From Photobacterium sp. GB-56 (GTDB lineage: Bacteria; Pseudomonadota; Gammaproteobacteria; Enterobacterales; Vibrionaceae), in assembly GCF_003026105.1 (NCBI RefSeq), contig NZ_PYNW01000018.1, positions 1-64,000 of the forward strand: a stretch of DNA of 64,000 nt. Direction: 5' to 3'. Below, piece by piece: positions 43,107-52,021 of this stretch (position 1 is its first letter; each line of letters opens with the position of its first letter). Position numbers and translations under genes: made by a program. Under the pieces are notes generated by a model, which searched no databases, was not told the origin of the DNA, and worked only from the letters and a program-made list of their open reading frames with translations.

Positions 43107-44996
43107 TTATTCGCCTTTTTTTAATAAGCCGTGTTTTTTCAAATAAACCAATAACAGCGAAATCGCAGCAGGGGTAATACCTGAAATACGTGATGCCATA
43201 CCAATTGATTCAGGTTTTGCATCATTAAGTTTTACCACTACTTCATTCGATAGGCCTTTAACATTGCTGTAATCAATATCAAATGGCAGCTTAGTAGTTT
43301 CATGACGCAGGGATTTTTCAACTTCATCACGCTGACGATCAATATAACCTTGGTATTTCACCTGGATCTCAACTTGCTCACGCGCTTCAATATCGTCAAG
43401 CGCTGGTGCAAATGTTTCGATGCTTGTCAGTTGTTCGTAAGTCACTTCAGGACGACGAAGAAGATCTTCACCACTCGCTTCACGAGCGATCGGCGCTTTA
43501 AGAATTTTGTTTAATTCATCAACATGATCCGATTTTGGATTGATCCAAATATCTTTCAGACGTTGACGTTCAAGTTCCATATTTTCAATTTTTTGATTGA
43601 AACGAGACCAGCGAGCATCATCAACTAAACCAAACTCATGACCCATTGGGGTTAAGCGTAAATCAGCATTGTCTTCACGAAGCAATAAGCGGTATTCGGC
43701 ACGAGAAGTAAACATACGGTATGGTTCTTTAGTACCAATCGTTGATAGATCATCAATCAATACGCCCATGTATGCTTGATCACGACGAGGACTCCAGCCT
43801 TCTTTATCTTGAACTTGAAGCGCGGCGTTCATACCCGCCATTAAGCCTTGTGCTGCCGCTTCTTCGTAACCTGTCGTACCGTTAATTTGTCCTGCAAAGA
43901 ACAGACCATCGATATATTTGTTTTCGAAGGTTTGTTTTAGATCGCGAGGGTCAAAGAAATCATATTCAATCGCATAACCTGGACGCATAATGGTTGCGTT
44001 CTCAAAGCCTTTCATTGAACGAACAATTTGCATTTGTACATCAAACGGTAAGCTGGTGGAGATCCCGTTTGGATATAATTCATTTGTCGTTAAGCCTTCC
44101 GGCTCAATGAAGATCTGGTGACTATTTTTATCTGCAAAACGCATCACTTTATCTTCAATCGAAGGACAGTAACGTGGACCAATTCCTTCAATAACACCGG
44201 CATACATTGGGCTACGATCCAAATTATTGCGGATCACTTCATGTGTGCGTTCATTGGTGTAAGTAATAAAACATGGGATTTGACGTGGATGATCCGACGA
44301 CTTACCCATAAATGAAAATGTTGGTGTCGGGTTATCACCGTGCTGCTCTTCAAGCACACTGAAATCAACACTGCGCGCATCAATACGTGGAGGAGTACCT
44401 GTTTTTAAGCGATCAACACGTAATGGTAATTCGCGTAGACGATCCGCGAGGGCATTCGATGCAGGATCACCAGTACGTCCGCCACTGTAGTTTTCCATAC
44501 CAATGTGGATCTTACCACCAAGGAAAGTACCAACAGTTAACACAACGGCTTTGGCGTGAAACTTTAAGCCCATTTCCGTTACAACACCAACAGCACGGTG
44601 ATTTTCAACAATTAAATCAGTGACGGCTTGTTGGAAAATCATTAGATTTTCTTGGTTTTCTAATACGTTACGAACAGCTGCTTTGTATAATGCGCGGTCT
44701 GCTTGAGCACGAGTCGCACGTACTGCAGGACCTTTCGATGAGTTCAGTGTACGAAATTGAATACCACCTTTATCAATGGCTTGCGCCATTAATCCACCAA
44801 GGGCATCAACTTCTTTAACCAGGTGTCCTTTCCCGATCCCGCCAATAGCTGGGTTGCACGACATTTGGCCCAACGTATCGATATTATGGGTCAACAGTAA
44901 GGTTTTTTGTCCCATTCGGGCTGCTGCCAATGCGGCTTCTGTGCCTGCATGACCACCACCCACAACGATGACATCAAATTTTTCCTGGTAAAACAT
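43107..44996 (-). CDS. mnmG: tRNA uridine-34 carboxymethylaminomethyl modification enzyme MnmG (GidA)
   Basis: FAD-dependent partner of MnmE in making (c)mnm5U34. The 629 residues start with the FAD-binding [19 protein letters not shown] (around 11-29), contain [16 protein letters not shown], the signature [15 protein letters not shown], and end with the helical tRNA-binding domain. Its promoter lies at the edge of oriC; transcription runs away from the origin. A -10 TAGAAT (45052-45057) is visible with a GC-rich discriminator. Confidence 0.97.
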   Translation of the reverse strand: MFYQEKFDVIVVGGGHAGTEAALAAARMGQKTLLLTHNIDTLGQMSCNPAIGGIGKGHLVKEVDALGGLMAQAIDKGGIQFRTLNSSKGPAVRATRAQADRALYKAAVRNVLENQENLMIFQQAVTDLIVENHRAVGVVTEMGLKFHAKAVVLTVGTFLGGKIHIGMENYSGGRTGDPASNALADRLRELPLRVDRLKTGTPPRIDARSVDFSVLEEQHGDNPTPTFSFMGKSSDHPRQIPCFITYTNERTHEVIRNNLDRSPMYAGVIEGIGPRYCPSIEDKVMRFADKNSHQIFIEPEGLTTNELYPNGISTSLPFDVQMQIVRSMKGFENATIMRPGYAIEYDFFDPRDLKQTFENKYIDGLFFAGQINGTTGYEEAAAQGLMAGMNAALQVQDKEGWSPRRDQAYMGVLIDDLSTIGTKEPYRMFTSRAEYRLLLREDNADLRLTPMGHEFGLVDDARWSRFNQKIENMELERQRLKDIWINPKSDHVDELNKILKAPIAREASGEDLLRRPEVTYEQLTSIETFAPALDDIEAREQVEIQVKYQGYIDRQRDEVEKSLRHETTKLPFDIDYSNVKGLSNEVVVKLNDAKPESIGMASRISGITPAAISLLLVYLKKHGLLKKGE

Positions 44997-45091
44997 GGAA
45001 CTTCCTCAGGTATTTAAATAGCCAGTGAGTTAACTCGAGCAAAGGGCGGACATTCTATCCTTTTTCTGTGCAAGAGAGAATATTTCATCAA

Positions 45092-45385
45092 GATCATTTG
45101 ATCAGTTTAATTACGCTCTTTAAATATATATAAGATCTTTTTAAAGAGATCTTCTATTAGATCTACTATTAGGATCGTACGATCGTGTGGATAACCGACA
45201 AATGATCCTAATGATCATGTATTTAAGAAGGATCATTTCTTGTGCAGGAGCTTGGATCTGATCGTGTATAGGCTGGGATCAAAAAAGCCACTTATGCACA
45301 GGGGGAGGAAGTCATATAAGTTATTAAATGGATAACTATGGGTTGATCACCGTTTAGATCTATAGTTATCCACAGAAAAAAGATC
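45092..45385. other. oriC: chromosomal replication origin oriC (chromosome 1)
   Basis: Located between mnmG and mioC, the conserved gammaproteobacterial position. Perfect DnaA boxes are TGTGGATAA at 45186-45194 and TTATCCACA at 45366-45374; TTATGCACA at 45292-45300 fits the relaxed consensus. Sixteen GATC sites occur within about 290 bp, where one would be expected by chance, marking SeqA/Dam control. An AT-rich unwinding region with three tandem GATCT-led repeats lies at 45121-45176. The layout (unwinding element on the mnmG side, boxes toward mioC) is that of E. coli and V. cholerae oriC. Confidence 0.95.
45121..45176. repeat. DNA unwinding element with 13-mer-like repeats
   Basis: After an AT tract (TAAATATATATAA) come three tandem units starting at 45134, 45148 and 45160: GATCTTTTTAAAGA, GATCTTCTATTA, GATCTACTATTAG, closed by GATC at 45173. 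They resemble the E. coli 13-mers GATCTNTTNTTTT and are the likely melting site. Confidence 0.8.
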
Positions 45386-45422
45386 GAAATAAGCTGGAAA
45401 CTGAGTAACTATTGATGGTTTT

Positions 45423-45869
45423 TTAATCAGTAATTAAGTTTTTCCAGTTATTAAACCATGCTTCAGCAGGCTCTTCAGGCACTGGTGTCTCTGAAACATC
45501 AATATCAAGACGTTCACCGATCTGGTTTGCACCTAAAGAAAGTAATAATCCTTCTATTTTCTTACCTGCCGCACAGAAGGTATCGTAATTACTATCACCA
45601 AGCCCAATGACAGCAAATTTAACACCGCTCAGTGTGGGTTGTTGTTGAGTGAGTTGCTCTACAAATGGCAAAAAGTTATCAGGATAGTCGCCAGCACCGT
45701 GAGTTGAGCAAATGATTAGCCAGATAGTGTCTTGATCGAGCTCTGAAAACTCTGCTTGATTGATGACTTCAGCTTGGTGGCCATTATCTTCGAGCAATTC
45801 TGCTAAATGATCGGCGACATATTCAGCGCCACCTAAAGTACTACCGGTAATAAGGCTAAGTGAGCTCAT
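45423..45869 (-). CDS. mioC: flavodoxin-like protein MioC
   Basis: A 148-residue FMN-binding flavodoxin: LITGSTLGGAEYVADHL near the N-terminus replaces the flavodoxin phosphate loop, and STHGAGDYPDNF and GLGDSNYDTFCAAG are the further FMN contacts. In E. coli MioC supports biotin synthase electron transfer, and transcription from it enters oriC; here too no terminator separates it from oriC. Complete. Confidence 0.94.
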   Translation of the reverse strand: MSSLSLITGSTLGGAEYVADHLAELLEDNGHQAEVINQAEFSELDQDTIWLIICSTHGAGDYPDNFLPFVEQLTQQQPTLSGVKFAVIGLGDSNYDTFCAAGKKIEGLLLSLGANQIGERLDIDVSETPVPEEPAEAWFNNWKNLITD

Positions 45870-46243
45870 AGTTATCCTTTATATAGATAGAAAAAGCTAG
45901 AGCCTTTGAATTAGCAAAGATCTAGCTCGTGTTGATTGTTAATTTCGATGATTTTTATCATCAATTAGATATTCTTTGCTGTAGGTTATCGCCATTTTAT
46001 TCACTTATCTATGGCTAACTGATATCCACCAGCAAATTAAGTCTTAATTAAGAGGAAAATATGTGGGTACTTTATAAGAAAAGGTCGAGTTATAAAGTAG
46101 ATAGATGATCTTAGATTGGAGATCATACTGTTGTGGATAATATATCACTAATGATCTTACCCACACGATCTTGATATTTTAATCACAGGCTTATGATCAT
46201 AACAAACAGGTCGATCCTATCGTTTTATGATGAAAGAAAGGAT
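45870..46243. promoter_or_regulatory. mioC upstream region with DnaA boxes and GATC cluster
   Basis: 374 bp without a gene. It has a perfect DnaA box TGTGGATAA at 46132-46140, a one-mismatch box TTACCCACA at 46157-46165 and seven GATC sites between 46107 and 46234. This should place the mioC promoter under DnaA and SeqA control, as in E. coli. The half nearer mioC is AT-rich and contains a hairpin-like GATGATTTTTATCATC around 45950-45963. Confidence 0.7.
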
Positions 46244-47005
46244 CTATTTTCTTCGTGGCGTCAGATAAAGTTTATCGGATGTTGGGTGGCGACAAATCGT
46301 GATGTTATCTTGGTATAACTGATGTAATCGAGAAGGAGTTAATACGTTATCTGGGGTATTAAAGGCAATTAATTCACCCTGCTGTAAAAGTAATAACTGA
46401 TCGCAGAACTCAAGTGCAGTATTGAGGTTGTGAATTGCCACCAGCGCCGTTTTGCCTTGTTGGCATTGCGCTGCGAGGATATTCATTAACTCAGATTCAT
46501 GGCCGATATCTAGGCTGGCTGTGGGCTCGTCCAGTAACATACAATCAGCGTTTTGAAGTAATAGACGAGCAAAGTGTACACGTTGTTGTTCTCCTCCCGA
46601 TAGTTGATTAAGTGGTTGATTTAATAGTTTTTCAATGTTTAATTGATGGATGATTCTATTAAACTCTTTGTCACTTATTGGGTTGTTGTGGCTATAGCGG
46701 CCGTAATCAATTACATCTTTGACTAAAAAAGCGAACGCTGGCTCTGTATGTTGGGGGAGATAACTCATGTGCTGTGCACGTTGTTGGTGACGATAACTGG
46801 AAAGTCGTTTTTCTTTGAGAAATATCTCGCCAGATGACGGCGTCAAATAGCCCGCTAAACACTTTAATAATGTACTTTTTCCTGCACCATTTGGACCAAT
46901 AATCCCAACCAGTTCACCTGCGCCAATTGTGAAATTGATATCGGTTAATAACGGCTTGTTTCCTTGCTGAAAAGAAAGGTGTTTGGCTTGAATGATCGTA
47001 TTCAT
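46244..47005 (-). CDS. FecE/BtuD/HmuV-type ABC importer ATPase
   Basis: Cytoplasmic ATPase of a type II (iron-siderophore/haem/corrinoid) importer, 253 residues. Walker A GPNGAGKST (around 36-44), signature LSGGEQQRVHFARLL (around 138-152), Walker B CMLLDEPTASLD and the switch His in VAIHNLNTALE are all present. It overlaps the permease gene by 4 nt (ATGA). Substrate cannot be read from this subunit. Confidence 0.88.
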   Translation of the reverse strand: MNTIIQAKHLSFQQGNKPLLTDINFTIGAGELVGIIGPNGAGKSTLLKCLAGYLTPSSGEIFLKEKRLSSYRHQQRAQHMSYLPQHTEPAFAFLVKDVIDYGRYSHNNPISDKEFNRIIHQLNIEKLLNQPLNQLSGGEQQRVHFARLLLQNADCMLLDEPTASLDIGHESELMNILAAQCQQGKTALVAIHNLNTALEFCDQLLLLQQGELIAFNTPDNVLTPSRLHQLYQDNITICRHPTSDKLYLTPRRK

Positions 47006-48048
47006 TGGGCTATCCCTTGGTACTGACTACGGATCAATAGGGCAATAAAATAAATGCCACCAATCACGGCGGTAATGATCCCTGTTTTCAATTCATTGGG
47101 AGCGATCACGGTTCGCGCTAGAAGATCGCACAGTAATAAAAATAAAGCGCCGAAAATAGCTGAAAATGGCAGTAACCGTCGATTATCTGGTCCTAAAAGA
47201 AGGCGAACCAAATGCGGTACGATTAAGCCGATAAAGCCAATCGGGCCTGCTACCGCAATAGCCATTGCGGTGAGTACGGTGGTTAATACCAGTAATGTGA
47301 ATCGGCTGCGCCTGACATTAACGCCCATACCATGGGCATTTTGTTCACCTAAAGCCAGCAAGTTTAAAACTTGGCCATGGCGTAACAGCACGATTGCTGC
47401 AATAACAATGATCGGTGTGGGCCATAGCAACTGTTGCCAGATGCGAGAGTCTAATCCTCCCATTGTCCAGAAGACAAACTCGCTGATCTCATATTGTTGT
47501 GCAGTCAGTAATACGCCCATGGTTAAGCCTCCTAGCAAGCTTGATACTGCGAGACCTGCCAAGATAATAAATAGTCCTTGTTGGTGAGATTTAGCCGCGA
47601 GCATATACACCAATAAAGCGCTAGTAAGTGCGCCAATAGTCGTGAAAAGAGGTAGCCAACCTATAGCTGTGGCACTGATCCCTGTGACGATGGCGATAAC
47701 AGCAGCAAAGCTGCTACCGGCACTGATCCCTAAAATATCAGGGCTGGCCAAGGGGTTTTTAAATAATCCTTGGCTACAAGCACCAGCAAGGGCTAATGCA
47801 CCACCCGCTAATATGGCGGCACAAGCACGGGGGAGGCGAATATGGAGCACGATAGCATTGGCGAGTGGATATTGCTCCGCTGCTGCGTGGCTACCTTGGA
47901 CGAGATAAGTATGTAGCAGACCTGTGATATCTGTTATTGGGATAGAGACAGAGCCTAAGCTGAGATACGCTATAACAGTAATAATAAAGATGACGCTCGT
48001 CAGTAACCACTGATAGGAAGTTGCTAATTTAGGCATGAGGTTTACCAT
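47002..48048 (-). CDS. FecCD/BtuC-type ABC importer permease
   Basis: A 348-residue inner-membrane protein with about ten hydrophobic helices of the FecCD family. Family blocks: LRLPRACAAILAGGALALAG around 72-91, NPLASPDILGISAGSSFAAV around 99-118, and VAGPIGFIGLIVPHLVRLLLG around 265-285, whose cytoplasmic loop contacts the ATPase. Overlaps the binding-protein gene by 20 nt and the ATPase gene by 4 nt. Confidence 0.9.
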   Translation of the reverse strand: MVNLMPKLATSYQWLLTSVIFIITVIAYLSLGSVSIPITDITGLLHTYLVQGSHAAAEQYPLANAIVLHIRLPRACAAILAGGALALAGACSQGLFKNPLASPDILGISAGSSFAAVIAIVTGISATAIGWLPLFTTIGALTSALLVYMLAAKSHQQGLFIILAGLAVSSLLGGLTMGVLLTAQQYEISEFVFWTMGGLDSRIWQQLLWPTPIIVIAAIVLLRHGQVLNLLALGEQNAHGMGVNVRRSRFTLLVLTTVLTAMAIAVAGPIGFIGLIVPHLVRLLLGPDNRRLLPFSAIFGALFLLLCDLLARTVIAPNELKTGIITAVIGGIYFIALLIRSQYQGIAQ

Positions 48049-48976
48049 AAACGCGATGGTTTAAATAGATAATGGCATCAACAATATACTGGCTATCTGT
48101 TGAACGTAGTGCTTGAGGCAAACAGATCACTTTGTGGTGTTTTATGGCGTTTAATTGTTGTAGTGAAGGATCGTTTAATAACTCCTGACGAAAGGTGTTA
48201 CTGCTATCATTGGTATCTTTACCACAGGTTCCAGGAACAATAATGACATCAGGATTGATAAGTAATAACTGCTCTTTTGCCAGTGGTACTTGACCGTATT
48301 TATCCCCTTGGGTTGCAGCAATGGCATTGATTAAGCCTGCTTGCTCAAAAATGGTATTAATGGTTGATTGGCGGTTGCTTGATGCGCCCCATGGGGTGTA
48401 TTCAACGGCGGTAAGTCGGTGCTTGGGAATGATGACGTGTTGTTTTAATTTACGATCCATCGTCTCGACTAACTGCTGAGCGCGTTGGTTTTGATTAACT
48501 AATTTACCTAACATGAGAATGTTTTTTTCAATATCAGCTAATGTATATACGGTATTAAATACAAAAACATTGATACCTGCTTGACGCAGGATATTCACTT
48601 TTTGTTGGTCGCTCCAATTGGCTGCAATCAGTAAATCAGGTTGGTTAGCGATAGTGCGTTCAATATTCAGATCCAATAGTGGGATTGTTGGCGGTAATTT
48701 ATTAGCGATCAAAGAGTAAGTCGGATCGTTACTTAATCGACTTAAGCTTGTGATTTGATGAGCTGGTAGTAATTCAATTAATACCTGATCACTGAACATA
48801 CTTTTTGATGATACACGCAATGGTGGGTTGTTGAGAGAGACCATTTTTTGAGTCGCATCCATTACTGTAAGCGGGTAGGTTGTTGCTTGTTCAGCATTAC
48901 TTGGGCTGCTGAGTAGTAATATGGTACACAGTGAAAAAGCATGAAAAAATTGGCGCATAATAGTCATCGAAAGCAT
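48029..48976 (-). CDS. periplasmic metal-chelate/corrinoid-type substrate-binding protein
   Basis: A 315-residue protein with a signal peptide (around 7-29, LCTILLLSSPSNAEQ) and a class III (BtuF/FepB-like) binding fold: RVSSKSMFSDQVLIELL, NIERTIANQPDLLIAA, LLLINPDVIIVPG. The start could also be the ATG at 48958. The ligand (haem, siderophore or corrinoid) is not evident; the divergent adenosyltransferase-like gene makes a corrinoid attractive. No TonB receptor is adjacent and I see no Fur box. Confidence 0.82.
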   Translation of the reverse strand: MLSMTIMRQFFHAFSLCTILLLSSPSNAEQATTYPLTVMDATQKMVSLNNPPLRVSSKSMFSDQVLIELLPAHQITSLSRLSNDPTYSLIANKLPPTIPLLDLNIERTIANQPDLLIAANWSDQQKVNILRQAGINVFVFNTVYTLADIEKNILMLGKLVNQNQRAQQLVETMDRKLKQHVIIPKHRLTAVEYTPWGASSNRQSTINTIFEQAGLINAIAATQGDKYGQVPLAKEQLLLINPDVIIVPGTCGKDTNDSSNTFRQELLNDPSLQQLNAIKHHKVICLPQALRSTDSQYIVDAIIYLNHRVYGKPHA

Positions 48977-49024
48977 GATAAAGGCTGCTTGTCGCTCTTC
49001 CTTGGGCGAACTAAAGGTGGCGTC

Positions 49025-49053
49025 ATAGTTAGCGATTTTGATTATGCTGTCAA
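49025..49053 (-). promoter_or_regulatory. promoter of the ABC importer operon
   Basis: Perfect -35 TTGACA (49048-49053), 17 nt spacer and -10 AACTAT (49025-49030) on the minus strand, about 50 nt upstream of the binding-protein gene. It faces away from the gene at 49112. Confidence 0.65.
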
Positions 49054-49111
49054 TTACAGTCGTGTATCACTCTGTTAATATCGCAGGATTCGTTATCTTA
49101 AGGTGGTACCA

Positions 49112-49663
49112 ATGACATTAAAGTTCTCAGGTGATATTGATGAGCTGGCTTATCCCTTTATATTTGAAGACTCCCCCCTGTGTGATTTTGAAATTCTAAC
49201 CGATGAATTATGCACCTATACAGGGCTGGCATTATCTCAACTTGAAGAGGGGGAGATCCGCCAATCATTAGCATGGTTACAGCCACATCTGTTCCATCTC
49301 AATGGTTCTATTCGGGGAAAATGTGGGATTTTTGAAACTGATATCGAGAAACTCAAATCGGATTACCACCATTTCCGAGATCAGGTGACGGATAACAATA
49401 AACGCTTTGTTTTGCCTCGTGGTGTTGGTTCGGTTGTGCTGTTGCATCAATGTCGAAGTTTAGCGAAGAAAGTGGTTCGTCAATTAGTGTTAGTGGACGC
49501 TTCGGGTAAAAATGTACCAGAGACCTTACCGCGCTTTACTAACTTGTTAGTGAACTACTATTTTGCATTGACCCGAGTATTAAACCAACAAGCGGGTATT
49601 GAAGAGCCAGAATATATCAGTATTAATTATCCTAAAGCGCCGAAAAGTGAAGATAAAAAATAA
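49112..49663 (+). CDS. PduO-type cob(I)alamin adenosyltransferase-like protein (degenerate)
   Basis: A 183-residue helical protein resembling the PduO family of ATP:corrinoid adenosyltransferases: DELCTYTGLALSQL (31-44) matches the family's DELN-IGLA helix, RFVLPRGVGSVVLLHQCR (98-115) matches F-LPGG...LH-AR, and LPRFTNLLVNYYFALTRVLN matches the last helix. The N-terminal ATP-binding TKTGDxGTT loop is missing, so catalytic activity is doubtful. The ATG at 49112 follows AAGGTG by 6 nt; a GTG at 49103 is also in frame. Divergent from the importer operon. Confidence 0.6.
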   Translation: MTLKFSGDIDELAYPFIFEDSPLCDFEILTDELCTYTGLALSQLEEGEIRQSLAWLQPHLFHLNGSIRGKCGIFETDIEKLKSDYHHFRDQVTDNNKRFVLPRGVGSVVLLHQCRSLAKKVVRQLVLVDASGKNVPETLPRFTNLLVNYYFALTRVLNQQAGIEEPEYISINYPKAPKSEDKK

Positions 49664-49664
49664 T

Positions 49665-49704
49665 AAAAAACGTCATATATCAAAGATATATGACGTTTTC
49701 TTGT
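49665..49704. terminator. bidirectional terminator before mnmE
   Basis: CGTCATATATC-AAA-GATATATGACG (49671-49695), 11 bp, with A6 on one side and T4C on the other. On the minus strand, mnmE reads into TTTTTTATTATTTTTT, an efficient stop. Confidence 0.85.
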
Positions 49705-49726
49705 TTCTGTTATCAATGGTTAGTAT

Positions 49727-51094
49727 TTACTTACCAATACAGAACGAGGTAAAGATACGACCGAGTAAATCATCCGATGTAAATTCACCGGTGATCTCAC
49801 TTAAGTGTTGTTGAGCAAGACGTAACTCTTCAGCAAGAATTTCACCTGCCATAAAGCCTTCAAGCTGCTCTTTACCAATATCGAGGTGCTCAGCGGCACG
49901 CTCTAGGGCATCTAAGTGACGACGGCGAGCCATAAAGCCGCCTTCAGTGGTGCCAGAGAAACCCATACATTGTTTTAGGTGTTCACGTAGGGCATCTACG
50001 CCATCGCCTGTACGTGCTGATAATCGAATTAAGGTTGGATTATTGGCATGACAGATACCCGCTTGTTCACCGGTAAGCTCTGCTTTGTTACGAATCACAG
50101 TTAAACCCATATCAGCCGGCAGACGTTCAATGAAATCAGGCCAGATCTCTTTGGGATCGGTCGCATCTGTCGTGGTGCTATCAACCATAAACAGAACGCG
50201 ATCAGCATGCTCAATTTCATCCCACGCACGTTCAATACCAATGCGCTCTACTTCATCAGAGGCTTCACGCAAACCTGCGGTATCAATAATGTGCAGTGGC
50301 ATGCCATCAATGTGGATATGCTCACGCAATACGTCACGAGTCGTACCTGCAATATCTGTCACAATCGCGCTATCTTTACCAGATAGAGCATTCAACAGGC
50401 TAGATTTACCTGCATTAGGGCGACCCGCAATGACGACTTTCATGCCTTCACGCATAATTGCGCCTTGGTTGGCTTCTTTACGTACTGCATTTAAGCGCTC
50501 GATAATGCCATTTAAATCACCACCGACTTTACCATCAGAAAGAAAATCAATTTCTTCTTCTGGGAAATCAATTGCTGCTTCTACAAAAATACGTAAATGG
50601 ATCAAGGCTTCAACCAGTTCATTTACTTTGGTTGAGAATGCCCCTTGCAGTGATTTAAACGCACTCTTTGCCGCTTCTTCAGAGCTTGCATCAATTAAGT
50701 CGGCAATCGCTTCTGCTTGCGCTAAATCGAGCTTATCGTTCATAAAGGCGCGCTCTGAGAACTCACCAGGACGTGCAGCACGGATCCCGTCAATTTTTAA
50801 GATACGACGGATCATCATATCCATCAGTACAGGGCCACCATGACCTTGGAGTTCCAACACATCTTCGCCAGTAAATGAGTTAGGGCCTTTAAAAAAGAGG
50901 GCGATGCCTTGATCCAGTGCGGTGCCATCTTCATTTTTAAAAGGAAGGTATTCAGCGTAACGCGTTTTCAGTTCGCGACCTGCAACAGCAAGCGCAACCT
51001 CTTTGGCTTTAGGACCTGAAACGCGGATGATGCCGACGCCACCACGACCCGGCGGTGTCGCTTGAGCGACGATAGTATCGATGTGTTGATTCAT
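49727..51094 (-). CDS. mnmE: tRNA modification GTPase MnmE (TrmE)
   Basis: Works with MnmG to modify U34 of tRNAs. The 455 residues have an N-terminal formyl-THF-binding domain ([15 protein letters not shown]), a helical domain interrupted by the G domain ([14 protein letters not shown] around 223-236; [18 protein letters not shown]) and the C-terminal catalytic CIGK. Complete. Confidence 0.97.
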   Translation of the reverse strand: MNQHIDTIVAQATPPGRGGVGIIRVSGPKAKEVALAVAGRELKTRYAEYLPFKNEDGTALDQGIALFFKGPNSFTGEDVLELQGHGGPVLMDMMIRRILKIDGIRAARPGEFSERAFMNDKLDLAQAEAIADLIDASSEEAAKSAFKSLQGAFSTKVNELVEALIHLRIFVEAAIDFPEEEIDFLSDGKVGGDLNGIIERLNAVRKEANQGAIMREGMKVVIAGRPNAGKSSLLNALSGKDSAIVTDIAGTTRDVLREHIHIDGMPLHIIDTAGLREASDEVERIGIERAWDEIEHADRVLFMVDSTTTDATDPKEIWPDFIERLPADMGLTVIRNKAELTGEQAGICHANNPTLIRLSARTGDGVDALREHLKQCMGFSGTTEGGFMARRRHLDALERAAEHLDIGKEQLEGFMAGEILAEELRLAQQHLSEITGEFTSDDLLGRIFTSFCIGK

Positions 51095-51164
51095 AATCTT
51101 GGCTTTGCTTGATAAAAACAGGGGAATTGTAAACTAGTGTTGCGTGTAACACCTAATTAGGCAA

Positions 51165-51191
51165 ATAAAAAAGGTGGCTAAAAAGCCACCT
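51165..51191 (-). terminator. terminator after the short yidC paralogue
   Basis: AGGTGGCT-n4-AGCCACCT (51172-51179, 51184-51191) followed on the minus strand by TTTTTTATTT; 17 nt after the stop. Confidence 0.85.
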
Positions 51192-51207
51192 CAGTGCAAA
51201 TATTCTC

Positions 51208-51900
51208 TTACTTCGTCTTTTTTCGACTATGTAAGCCCTGCTGTTCTAATTTACGGAAAATAATGGTTTGTTGGATCAAGGTGACAATATTGGAGGTTAA
51301 CCAGTACAGCACAAGTCCAGCAGGGAAGTACAAGAAGAAAACCGTGAATATTACTGGCATAAACGTCATGATTTTCTTTTGCATGGGATCAGTGACGGTA
51401 GAGGGGTTATTCTTTTGGATAAAGAACATAGTGATACCCATTAAAATCGGCAGTACATAGTATGGGTCTTGCGCTGATAAGTTTTGGATCCACCCAAAAA
51501 AGGGCGCGTTACGCAGCTCTGTAGATAGATTCAATACGGTATAAAGCGCAATAAAAATGGGCATTTGTATTAGCAAAGGTAAGCAGCCACCCAATGGGTT
51601 AACTTTCTCTTTCTTGTACAGCGCCATCATCTCTTGGCTTTGACGTTGGCGGTCGTCGCCGAAACGCTCACGCATCGCTTGGATTTTCGGTTGCAGCATA
51701 CGCATCTTAGCCATTGATGTGTATTGCGCTTTAGTTAGTGGATACATTAAGCCACGGACAATCAACGTTAGAATAATGATAGCGACGCCCCAGTTACCCA
51801 CGATGCCATGAATGAATGCAAGAAGTTCATGTAAGGGAGTGGCGATAAATGATGACCAACCGTAATCAGGGAGTGCTGCTGTATTTAAATCTGGATTCAT
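51208..51900 (-). CDS. short YidC/Oxa1 paralogue lacking the N-terminal anchor and P1 domain
   Basis: A 230-residue membrane insertase homologue that aligns, roughly four in five residues by eye, with the last 220 residues of the full-length YidC encoded just upstream (52022-53656). It keeps the five-helix Oxa1 core, the groove arginine in [15 protein letters not shown], the cytoplasmic helical hairpin ([20 protein letters not shown]) and the basic tail HSRKKTK. The first membrane helix and the large periplasmic P1 domain are absent, replaced by a 15-residue uncharged-to-acidic leader ([15 protein letters not shown]). It has its own terminator and a terminator also precedes it, suggesting a separate transcript. 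Codons are intact throughout, so it is not an obvious pseudogene. Confidence 0.9.
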   Translation of the reverse strand: MNPDLNTAALPDYGWSSFIATPLHELLAFIHGIVGNWGVAIIILTLIVRGLMYPLTKAQYTSMAKMRMLQPKIQAMRERFGDDRQRQSQEMMALYKKEKVNPLGGCLPLLIQMPIFIALYTVLNLSTELRNAPFFGWIQNLSAQDPYYVLPILMGITMFFIQKNNPSTVTDPMQKKIMTFMPVIFTVFFLYFPAGLVLYWLTSNIVTLIQQTIIFRKLEQQGLHSRKKTK

Positions 51901-51974
51901 AATGTCGTGCCGGGCTCTGCCATAGAAAGATTAAATTTTAACCAATAATATTCGTACTAAAGTCCGAGTAATGC

Positions 51975-52008
51975 AAATAAAAAAGGCGACCCGAGGGTCG
52001 CCTTTTTA
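51975..52008 (-). terminator. terminator after full-length yidC
   Basis: GGCGACC-CGAG-GGTCGCC (51985-52002) followed by T6 on the minus strand, 13 nt after the yidC stop. It isolates the short paralogue from the rpmH-yidC transcript. A -10-like TAAAAT lies between it and the paralogue. Confidence 0.87.
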
Positions 52009-52021
52009 GTGCTAGAGAAGA

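Noticed and set aside
47054-47587. A 177-codon open frame opposite the FecCD-type permease
   Set aside because: Antisense shadow of a conserved permease; no ribosome site, unusual Thr/Asn/Lys-rich composition.
48977-49111. Possible cobalamin riboswitch or Fur box between the importer and the PduO-like gene
   Set aside because: The 135 bp are too short for a cobalamin riboswitch with promoters on both sides, its conserved boxes are absent, and no 19 bp Fur-like repeat was found.
50085-50843. A 252-codon open frame on the plus strand opposite mnmE
   Set aside because: It lies wholly antisense to the conserved mnmE gene, is Ser/Ile/Arg-rich with no recognisable domain, and reflects codon bias of the opposite strand.
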